Below are positions 33,048 to 42,211 of a stretch of DNA of 42,211 nucleotides, in pieces. The notes beneath the pieces are model-generated. The model was not told the DNA's origin and did no database searches. It saw only the letters and a program-made list of their open reading frames with translations. The stretch is from Saccoglossus kowalevskii (taxonomy: Eukaryota; Hemichordata; Enteropneusta; Harrimaniidae): the NCBI RefSeq assembly GCF_000003605.2, contig NW_003109979.1, forward strand, positions 352,880 to 395,090, given 5' to 3'. The translations under genes and the position numbers were made by a program. Position 1 is the stretch's first letter, and the number at the start of each line of letters is the position of its first letter.

Positions 33048-34797
33048 GTATGTATTTTACTAGTTATAGCAGACAACAATTATTCGTGAGTGATGGTAAA
33101 AATTTAATCATTATTAATTTCATACAAATTAATATTCTGCACAACAACATTTTTGCTCAGCAAAGGTTACATTTCCACTGGTATGATTTTTTTTTTTTTA
33201 TAATTTTCTCATTGACTAAAAGACTCTCTGTCTGAAAAAAAAACTCTAGTGACATTGTCACAGCTATAATATGTTCTGATTTTTCCAAACAGATTTGTAC
33301 CTAATTTTCCATAATATAGGGTATTGTCCTATATAAACCTTTATTAGTGCAAAAGGTAGTTTTTGCCTCCTTTCACAACTTAAAACCCAGAATTTTTTTT
33401 ATTTTCCCAAAATTTTGTACAACAGGAAATTATGTTAATTTGGGCCAAGATTATCAAAAAATATGGAACCCAACGGGTCAAGTATGCAAATTTGTCTATT
33501 CACTTTTTTAGTTTCAAAATATCCTTCTGAATATCAAAGTTCTGTTTTTAATTTTTGAAAATATCTTTCATAGATAGAGAAAAATACATATGCTATGTAA
33601 AAAGAAATTGACTGGTTTTTAATTTCACTATTTTGAAGTTTTATTACATTCGACTGGTTTTTAAATTCCGGGATTTACCATGCAAACTGATGAGTTTTAT
33701 TATAATCTTACATGTTTTGTTTAAAGTTGCTTTTCACAAATCTGCTAGGTACCATCGTCTGACCAATATACACACCATCAAACGTTAAGATTGTGAATGT
33801 TTAGAAAAATCAGTTGCTGATTATGAATTTACATGGGCTTCCTAAATTAATTTGTAAAAAAAATTGACACAAGGTTAGAAGGCTTTGTTTGTCTTTGAAG
33901 GCCAATCACATTCATGTAGTTATACTTGTCTATTAGTACTATCAAAATGAAGTGTGTGAAAAGGTCAGGGAATAATATTATTATTTCATTATTTTTTTAC
34001 CAAAACCAACATTTTTACACATTTTATGTTATTAGTTTCTCTAAAAGTGATGCTTCACAGTAGTGTGAATTAATGCAACTTTAATAACAGTGAGAATAGC
34101 GAAATTAAAATTCTTTGAATAAATAGTTACATGTTCAGTATACCAGTAGAGTTTTTAAAAAATCTTTACATTTTTGTGTTATCAGTTGCCATGAGTTATA
34201 GTTTTGAGTTGTATCTAAATTGTTATCATTTCAACAATGTGCCAAATTTGCATTTAATCAATTATTTTATTTTGAGTTATTGCATGAGAACTGATTGTGT
34301 TCATTATTGTTTCATTGACAATGGCCAATCTAGTTATCCAATGTTACATCATCCTAGTTACATGGCTTAAGTACTTATATTATGCAGGTTTCCTGGCTCC
34401 CTAACAGAGCACATGACTTTCTGTGACCAATCCCTAAACAATTATACAATGGCATTTTATTAGAAACAAATATTTTTTATCTAGATGATGCTGCCAAATA
34501 TTTTTCACATTAATTATTATCCAGTAGACAAATAAGATTTTTATACATATATGTAAATAAAAAATAAATGAAAAAGCGGGGTATTTTTTAGCCTTCCAGT
34601 GCCAACTGTATTATAATTACTGAGATATCTTTACAAGTACCACACATACTGGTTGTCTGAATGGACAGAACTAAATACTGATTGTGATTCAATTTTTTTT
34701 TTTTTTTTTTAATTTGTGAAATATGCTAAACATCATCAGCTATCATGCCATTTCAACTGTAGGTGGCGCTGTTTCCAATGTACAAATTTTATTTTTT

Positions 34798-34813
34798 GTG
34801 TGTGTGTGTGTGT
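34798..34813. repeat. TG dinucleotide microsatellite
   Basis: Eight TG units followed by AAGTGTG. Confidence 0.85.
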
Positions 34814-35362
34814 AAGTGTGAATTTCTCAGTATATATGGCGCACACAATATTGCACCACTGTTATTTATAATAAATAAGTCTTCCATTTTTACTGAATCT
34901 CCAATATAATATACAATAATTTTAATATTTAATAATATATTATTACCGTATTCACATTATGTACGTGTTACAGTGGTTTGCCGTTAATGAGTGGACAAAT
35001 GCGATGAAATTTTTTTTTCTTGATAAATTGGTTTTTAAAATATTTTGCAAAGATTATATTTTTGTTTCTTTTTTGCATCTGTGTTTGCTGTGTGATAGTT
35101 CTCAACCTAGCTGTGCGTAATCTTGTCAGAGGCTAATTTGAGAAAGAATTGTCGCATTTAATATTCAATGAACAGAAAGAAATAACCTGTCTAAGTATTC
35201 CAACTTAAATAATTCACAAAAAACATTGTAACATCTCTAATTTACAGGAGTGTATTTTCTGGAACCAATCCATATATTCTCATTAAAAATAAACCTGTGA
35301 TGTCATCCGATGAATCTTGGTCTACAAATGTCATGCTTACATATTTCTTACATGTACCTGCA

Positions 35363-35538
35363 TTTAACCTTTTCTCCACCAGACATTTTTCAACACTTTT
35401 TTTTTTTATATTCTTCAATATTTCTGGAAATGAACTAACAGACAAAGTTCGAGTAAATTTTCAGTTTTTGGCTATTTTTTAGCACAGGACTATTTTGGAA
35501 ATTTGTGATGAAGAGGGAACTGGTGGTAAAGAGGTTGA
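35363..35538 (+). mobile_element. Family C repeat, internally shortened
   Basis: TTTAACCTTTTCTCCACCAG to ACTGGTGGTAAAGAGGTTGAA: the ends are inverted copies (CCACCAG / CTGGTGG). It lacks part of the middle present in 11480-11742. Confidence 0.7.
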
Positions 35539-35756
35539 ATGCAGACAACATTTTCATGTAACTACCGGTAATTACTGACTACCATGTAGATGTTGGCATG
35601 CAGGCAGGATTAAATTGTATTTTGCACAGTACACACAAATCTGCCATGTTTTTACTTTTAAATGTTAATGCTTAGCTTAACCAGTTGTATAGATTTGTAT
35701 ATTTTTTACTCCTGTTTTTGCATGTACAACTTAACTTTGCACAATTTTAATAAACT

Positions 35757-35964
35757 CCTGTAAAAGGGGTAATTATTCACTGGGTTTTAATTTAGCTTAT
35801 TTTGCTGACTGGAAAATGCGCTAAATTAAAACCCAGTGAATATGTAAAATTTAGCATAGAACACATTATCTAAATGTCGAAACTGAATTTAAAACCCACT
35901 GAATATGCCTGAAATGGTAAATCAGTGAAATTTAAACCCAGTGAAAATTTGTCATTTTACAGTA
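35757..35964 (+). mobile_element. MITE-like element, family A
   Basis: CTGTAAAAGGGG to TCATTTTACAGTA, nearly identical in layout to 6709-6916 (CTAAATTAAAACCCAGTGAA, GAACACATTATCTAAAT, GCCTGAAATGGTAAATCAG). The left TA is changed to TC. Confidence 0.8.
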
Positions 35965-36902
35965 TGTAGTGTCAAATTAAAATAAAGATAGATTTGTTTT
36001 TTTAGTTTGGTGCCCTCTATAGTCGCAAAATGACATCTAGAGATTGTGCAAATGCAAATCCATTATATATTGATTACTTGTCCTGTTTGGATGAAGTCTG
36101 AAAACGAGAACTTATAGTTTCACATTTGAATCTGTGCTGTATCTAGACTAATTTTGTTCAAACTTCTTATCACATGTGTATATTCATTTTTTTCAAGATC
36201 AAATTCCTAATGGGATTTACATTGTATATATAATGCAACATTTGCACATAGTTTTGTTTATCAGATTGGAATTGTTTTGCAGCACATAGCCTGTGGAAAT
36301 CAACCACAGCAGGTGATATATTAACAAATGTTGTTCAAAATGACAGATTTACATGCATTCGTTGTATATTTTGATTCAAAATGGCTTATTTCACTTTACT
36401 ACTGCTCAACTGGGGCTATGTCATGTTAATGACTTGTTAGGGGGATCAACTATTTGAAATCAATGGGTTATCAAACTGACCAGTAAAAATTTTTTGCATG
36501 CGCTTACATGGTTTATGCATTGCACCATCTTTGCAAATTTTATTTTCTACAATTATTTTAAATGGTCAACCTCGTGTATTATTTCACTTTTCATCCAGGT
36601 TCATTTCTGCCAATGACTTAATTTTACCAATACATAATAAGTAAATATCACAATACAATTTCATAGTTTCTTAATAAATTTATTACTATTATTATATTAT
36701 TGACTGTATATTATATCATGGCATCATAAATATATACCAATCCTCATTATTCCCAGAATGCATTGCATTGTTTAGAGAGATTGGTTTTCAATTCTCCATC
36801 AATGTTGCAAAAGAATTAAACATTGCCAGAATTCATAATATTTTCATCTACTTGCAATACGCACATTTTTTTTTAGTTAGTCTCAAGCAGCTATTAGTAA
36901 AA

Positions 36903-37035
36903 ACAAGGCCGTAGGAAGCAAAAATTAGTTGGTCCAGCCATCCATTGAAGGCCCGAGGCGTATGTTGACGTGGGCCGAAGTGAAGAGACGGCAGAAGTTG
37001 TCCGGCCATAGCCGGTATGGTTCCTACGGCCTTGT
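36903..37035. mobile_element. 133-bp GC-richer element with 15-base inverted ends
   Basis: ACAAGGCCGTAGGAA at 36903-36917 is perfectly inverted as TTCCTACGGCCTTGT at 37021-37035. The body (CCAGCCATCC, CCCGAGGCG, GTGGGCCGAAG) is much richer in G+C than its flanks. Probably a short non-autonomous transposon or SINE-like insert; the class is unknown to me. Confidence 0.65.
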
Positions 37036-39176
37036 AAAATACACTGCAAAGGTGTGCCCAAGCGTCATGGTTGCCACAGAGGGCGCTAGTTTGTTTACTT
37101 GATAAATTCACCATTGCACTTGTAATATCTGGAAGCACCTAATAAATTAGTTTCATATCATTTAGCTCCAGATTAATATAAAGTCTGAAGAACTCTAAAA
37201 TAGTGTATCTATTTGCTTATTTCATTTTGGTGCAAAACGCAAGCATAAAATGAGTCCCTCTGGTGACAAACTATATTTATGTACACCAAATCCAATACTA
37301 AATACAATATTACATATTAATTCACGCAGCACAGCAATCAGTGATAGTGTGAATTATATTGTTTAAAATCGGCAAAACGTTCGTAACTTACATCTACTGT
37401 TTGGGAATCTACGAACATCGTCAAATCTTTCCAACTTATGAAATAACAATCTCTCTCTGTCTTTCTTTCCAATTAACAACGTTATTTCATCAGTAATTTG
37501 GGAGATAAACCTTTTCTCCCAAATAGTTATAATACAATAAATGGAATGCTAGAAAGATATCAATATTGGCTATCTATCCCAAGTTGCACCTGGAAACGGA
37601 TTCTTTCTTGTACGTTTTTCACACACAAGCATCATACTTTAATAGCCTGACATGGTCAAAGATAGGCATTGCGCCCTCGCTGGCGAATGCATTAAAGTGT
37701 TTCCACTGGCAGGGGCACGATAACTATCGTTGACATGTCTGGTTAACACACCATTGTCAGTAAAATAATGTTCCCCAGAGTATGGGGCAATTCCAAATTC
37801 CACTCACAAAAAGAACCCTTTTCCAAATGCAGCCATAAAATTACTGAACAGTAAAATAAATAAAGGCACTGTTGGAAATAAAATACATAGATTTGCATAA
37901 TTTGTATTCGAATCGGGCATGGATTGGCACTTTTTTTTTACAGTTTATGATAGGAAAAAATGGCTTTATTAATAAGCTTTTCATATATTCCACACCAAAA
38001 AAAAATTGGAAGTCATGCAAAACTATTAAGAAATATTGCAACTACTGAATAGCCCCCTCTCCTCCACACTGTGTTAGGAGAAATATTGCTTTACAATACA
38101 CATTATTAAAAAGGTGAGGAAAAAAAATGGACGCCGACATTCTAAAAATACAGTTAAGACTTACATTAAACAACTGTATATACTTATTTAGATTTAAAGA
38201 TTCTCTAACTGCAAAAATAATATATACACAAATATGCAAGAAAATAATTTGTGAGTGGAATCTGGTGACTTGGTTAGTTCCGAAAATGCTGAAAACACTA
38301 TTTCAAAAAAATCAGTGGAAATACTTGGTAATGTTCAGCTATTGGCACAAATAAAATCTTTTGACGCATTTGATTGAATTTTCCTCTTTTGTTTCATTTT
38401 GCAAATTATTTTATATGTTATTAAAGGCTTCCAGTAAATTATTGGTGATCAAATCACTTTTGTGAATTTGTCTCTGAAACGCACTCTCTACAGTACTAGT
38501 GTTTTAAGGGCAACCAATAGAGAAATGACTGACCAATTCTTCAGACATTATTTCAAATTAATGTACATCCATGTCTCTCTGAACATACTGAACGACTTTG
38601 TTGTGTTGTGATAACTTCCTAATCGATTGACAAAAAGAGGAAAACGTTGGAATAACTCAAATTAAAAGGTCAGTTCATTTCATAAGAAGGCTTAATAACT
38701 ATTTCGTAGTCATAAACTCTTCTCACTAGAGAGAGAGACAAACGCATGCCTCATCACCAGTGATATCAACCAATACGGACGGATTCTAGAATCATGTGTG
38801 ATATCAATACTGAATATGGACGGATTCTGAGACTACAAAATAAATCACAATAAATCCCTAAAAAAGCAGAGTTGAGTCAAAACTGATGCATAGAATATTT
38901 AATATCCCATAATGCATCTTATGGTAAAATATAACTACCCGGTACTTTTTCACAGTTACATATTTCCAAGACTCATCAAGGATAAACCACCATGGATGTT
39001 TTTAAGTTACGCCATGTGCACAGCAAAGCCAGTTTTAAAGTCTGCTGCATTTTTGCTTTTGCAGATTATATAGCATATTTAGTATTATCTAAAGTGTTAA
39101 CAAATTATGTAAATTAAACTATTCATTCTTCATTCAATTTGTTGTGCACTGTCTGTATACATGACATTAAAAAAAT

Positions 39177-39372
39177 TTGCTATGATGACATTATCCCTTG
39201 ATGTGTATGACATCATCAATTTGGTATGATGACATCATCACTTGATGTGTATGACATCAATTTCATATGATGACATCATCACTTGATGTGTATGACATCA
39301 TCTATTTGGTATGATGACATCAATGTGGTATGATGACATAATCACTTGGTGTGTATGACATCATCAATTAGT
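39177..39372. repeat. Tandem array rich in TGATGACATCA, about four units
   Basis: Units of roughly 40 to 50 bases alternate TATGATGACATCATC, ACTTGATGTGTATGACATCA and a TTTGGTATGA linker. It begins about 55 bases downstream of the minus-strand stop codon at 39427 and so probably lies in that gene's 3' UTR. Confidence 0.85.
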
Positions 39373-39426
39373 GAGTGCTCATTACAGCCTTATTAAGTAA
39401 GCAGTGAAGCAAAACATGACAATAAC

Positions 39427-39630
39427 TTATTCATAATAGACCCCATAGACGATACCGACGGCAAATAATGAGTTATTAGCATATTCATATGATGAAAATG
39501 TGTCGTTGTTTGGATCCCAAAGACATCGGCTTCCCATTTTCAGTCCTTGGTCTTTGATCTGCCCTATGTGTATTAATACTATCACCTTGTATCTCTTGAC
39601 TTGTAGGTCTTTTACCCTGGCTTTTACAAC
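39427..39630 (-). CDS. DYNLT5: Last Tctex1 exon with stop
   Basis: Acceptor TTGTTTTCAG just upstream (39631-39640 in reverse), then [10 protein letters not shown] through [16 protein letters not shown] to VYGVYYE and TAA at 39429-39427. 67 codons plus stop. A GTG-started frame from 39645 is intron read-through. Confidence 0.93.
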   Translation of the reverse strand, partial: VVKARVKDLQVKRYKVIVLIHIGQIKDQGLKMGSRCLWDPNNDTFSSYEYANNSLFAVGIVYGVYYE

Positions 39631-40791
39631 CTGAAAACAAGACATGTTTATCTATTAACTGACAATTTATTTAATGTACAGCAATGATACATTGCTAGGT
39701 AAACTAAAACATTTGGTAAATGCAATCTCCACCTCCACCGCCCCTGTCTGTGTTTACACTGCAATGCAATATGTATATACTGTGATTTAGTCCCAGGGGG
39801 TCAACCACATGCCCCTCCTAGTTCACACTAGTAGCAATAAATACAAATTAGCCCCCCCCCTCCCCCAAAATGGATAATTTGTTTTTTAATATCGATGAGG
39901 GTGTGCAGTTATTGATTTTAGTATTTTAAACTTAACATACAAAAATGTGTGCTTTTCTTTTGTTTTGTTTTTTTCAAAAATGCACATGATGACAAGACAT
40001 TTTTTTTTCAGGCTTCGTACATTATACAGCTTGGAATTATGTGGAAGTGTTATTTGTACTCTGAAGTGACAACCTAAACTAAATATTCACATACTGAATT
40101 CCAATCAATCGCACGACAACAAATATTTGACTTTTATATCTTAATGGATCTTAAAAGACTTAAATAGTCAATAGATAGGGTATGGGATACTGTATACACA
40201 TACATAGGTAATTTGTCACCAATGGACAAACACTGTGGTCCTGAAAGCTGAGAAACATACTTGAGGATAGAAAAGTCTCGAGTAAAAATGTGAAATATTT
40301 AAATAAATTCTTGATATTGTGCTGAGCAAAAGGGTCCACCAAATAATTAAAAAAGAAAGCAGATAAACAGAGAGGTTATCTTAACTTGTTACCATGGAGA
40401 CAACCAAGGATGAAGGATATAACATGTAAACTCATCGACTGATTTGTGAGCTTAAGTATCATATCATATCATATAATTTTTTTTAATATCTGAGTTTATT
40501 GATGAGTCACAAAATATTTAAATTTAGTTCTTGAGAACAGCAAATCTCCCAATTGGCTGATAGATTTCAAAAACATTTACCTCTGATATTGTTTTAGTCA
40601 TTTGTCGGCATAATTCTGGTTCATAACGTTCCTCTGCAAGATAGCTCTCCAGTACATCTTTAAGTATATTTTTGACCTGGCCAACAGGGAATTTCTTAGG
40701 TGGTGCAAGTTGGTAAGTGGGCTCGAGTCGCACCGGGGGACCTCTCATCGTCTCCTGTGGTTCGTCCATAAACGAGACAGTACTCACAGAA
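39427..40791 (-). CDS. DYNLT5: Tctex1-domain dynein light chain, 3' part (2 exons)
   Basis: On the minus strand, 40791-40581 joins 39630-39427 in phase 0, giving 137 full codons plus TAA. Seen: STVSFMDEP, then [73 protein letters not shown] and the terminal VYGVYYE. This covers the whole Tctex1 domain, including the C-terminal beta-strand block found in the family. Known: Tctex1 proteins are light chains of dynein or ciliary complexes. The N-terminal STVS-[YF]-M-[DE]-EP segment and [11 protein letters not shown] fit DYNLT5 (TCTEX1D1) better than DYNLT2B, as I remember them. The 5' exon(s) are missing: the codon at 40791 is split and no start precedes it in frame within this exon. Confidence 0.9.
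39631..40580 (-). other. DYNLT5: Tctex1 gene intron, 950 bases
   Basis: AT-rich, with a C run near 39851-39864. Donor GTAAAT and acceptor TTTTCAG are on the minus strand. Nothing else supported. Confidence 0.7.
40581..40791 (-). CDS. DYNLT5: Tctex1 penultimate exon
   Basis: Acceptor TTTGTTTCCAG just upstream in reverse. One base completes a split codon, then 70 codons from [20 protein letters not shown] to [10 protein letters not shown], with donor GTAAAT. A start at the internal ATG (SFMDE) is possible but disfavoured, because the preceding STVSF is also part of the conserved family sequence. Confidence 0.92.
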
Positions 40792-42206
40792 CTGGAAACA
40801 AAAATAAGATAAACATATAATTAGTTATAAAAACTGACTGTCAGTCAAAAGCTGTATATGATGGTGTCTAAATTTGCATATGGAGGCAGTTGCTAAAATT
40901 AGATTTAATTAGACATGTGCTAAAATATACAATGGTCAAAAAAATGTTATTATTTTTCCCATGAAGAAAAAAAGTATTATTTTTCCCTGCAAAAATCATA
41001 ATCACTAAGAATAGTTTAATAAAAAATATAATGTTTTTTGGTTATTATTAGTTAACAAAGTGCATCACTGCATTATTCTTTTTAGATTCTTGCCAGAATT
41101 TTCATCAACAAAAAATATATATTTATATATATATAAAAATTTAAATAAAAGCACATTAAAAAATAACCAATTTGCACTCACATCTATGTTGGAAAACAAA
41201 CTGATCAGAAAAATTTTATTTTTATTGCTGATGTGAAAAGAATCATACAAAAATATCATAATTAAATTCAATCTGTTCTTTTAGTGGTCCAAGAATAAAC
41301 ACACTGGTTGGTAAGAAGTCTCCTAACACATAATATACCCGGGTATACAATATTTTATCCTGTAAACTGTGAATTTCTGCTTCTGGAATGTTCTTGATTT
41401 GATAATATGATTTGTTTCTAATGTTACAGTTAATTTCACTTTCACTACAGGATTAGGTTTCACACAGAAATTGTGCCAAAGTCAAAATTTAGTTACAGCA
41501 TTGTTTTACTTTTTACTGCATTTCTGAATTAAATTAATAAATGAATAACATTTACAAATTATTATCACCTTGTAACCAAGTGATATCACATGTAATATAA
41601 TATTCAACCAGATATGACTCTTTGCTCCCAGATTGCGTAAGCTAGCATAACGTTTGAGACAAATAACTGCGTAATTACATCCGTTCAGTCTCGTAAAATT
41701 TCTGACGATATTGATGAATTTTTAACGATAACAATACTGATATGTCCTATAAGCGTTAATATTAACGGATAATTCTAAATTAAAGTAGGTTTTATCAAAT
41801 ACTTTGTAATAATGGATGCATGCCTAAAGTACAAAGCTGGCACGGTTACTAGAATCAACCATTACTTGGAGAGGAGGACTAACTAATACACATGCAGGGG
41901 AAATATTTTTCCACATAAAGAAAATGTAAATTGGTGAGAAATAACATGAGACAATTATTTATAAAAACATTTTAATTATGGTATGATAGTAAAATTGTGA
42001 AGGTATAATAGTGTCCCTCTATAAAAAATTTAGAGCATGCCCCTAAATGCAAAATGGTCTGACCCTTAGTCTGACCAATTTTTAGTTGCTAAGCAATGCC
42101 GAACAGTATTATCTAATAGTGTTTGATTTCAAATAATTTAATCAACTTTAACAGTGCTCATTCAGATGGTAATTGATAAGTGCACTTTTTAGTCTACTTA
42201 AGTTAC
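40792..42206 (-). other. DYNLT5: Upstream intron of the Tctex1 gene
   Basis: AT-rich with no exon I can support. The last bases of the window, read in reverse, are GGGAG followed by GTAACT. This could be the donor of the preceding exon, because an AG ending would complete the split codon as AGT (Ser). Confidence 0.45.
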
Positions 42207-42211
42207 CTCCC

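Larger units (their letters stand above)
32775..39426. other. Intergenic DNA between two convergent genes
   Basis: No supported gene on either strand. It contains family A fragments (about 33605-33720 and 34087-34140), a TG microsatellite (34798-34813), family C and A elements near 35.4 and 35.8 kb, an inverted-end element at 36.9 kb and a tandem array at 39.2 kb. Frames such as 38127-38354 have no recognisable domain. Confidence 0.6.

Noticed and set aside
34762-34772. Single CTCF site
   Set aside because: The core AGGTGGCGCT fits, but the upstream CCASY half of the motif does not, so it is not called as a feature.
36848-37138. 96-codon minus-strand frame
   Set aside because: Most of it is the inverted-end element at 36903-37035; no known domain.
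38127-38354. 75-codon plus-strand frame (MDADILKIQLRL)
   Set aside because: Lys/Ile-rich AT composition, no family match, no flanking exon signals.

Overview
This is a eukaryotic, intron-rich, AT-rich window, roughly two-thirds A+T by eye. The coding exons are short (48 to 211 nt), bounded by GT/AG splice sites and separated by introns of 0.1 to 7.4 kb full of minisatellites, short inverted-repeat elements and a decayed LINE. The three genes are animal genes. Gene content and repeat style suggest an invertebrate metazoan, plausibly a marine deuterostome, but the sequence alone does not fix the species. There are no operons, CRISPR arrays, tRNAs or rRNAs.

Layout: (1) 1-10209, plus strand: the 3' half of a ZYG11-family gene (ZYG11B-like Cullin-2 substrate receptor). 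Seven exons give 290 C-terminal residues; the 5' exons lie off the left edge. (2) About 10.2-18.9 kb: 3' flank and intergenic DNA with a large variable tandem repeat at 14.6-15.35 kb and two segments that look like regulatory candidates. (3) 18919-32774, plus strand: a small single-PDZ-domain gene. It has two alternative first coding exons that both join, in the same phase, to a shared exon 2, followed by two exons that together encode one class I-type PDZ domain. Its 7.4 kb intron holds a LINE 3' fragment, a 979-base assembly gap and a 20-bp satellite ending 53 bases before the next exon. (4) 32.8-39.4 kb: intergenic, with repeats. (5) 39427-40791, minus strand: the last two coding exons of a Tctex1-domain dynein light chain gene, closest to DYNLT5 (TCTEX1D1). 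Its 5' end probably lies beyond the right edge.

The three genes are not expected to form one pathway: one is a ubiquitin-ligase receptor, one a scaffold-type PDZ protein and one a dynein light chain. The PDZ and Tctex1 genes converge, with 6.65 kb between their stop codons.

No new enzymatic or defence system is evident. The most interesting items are the alternative first exons of the PDZ gene; minisatellites lying right next to splice sites in both plus-strand genes, one of them carrying a 410-codon antisense frame; several unnamed inverted-repeat element families, one nested in another; an apparent excess of the palindrome TACCGGTA; and a palindrome-rich tandem array just past the stop codon of the dynein light chain gene.
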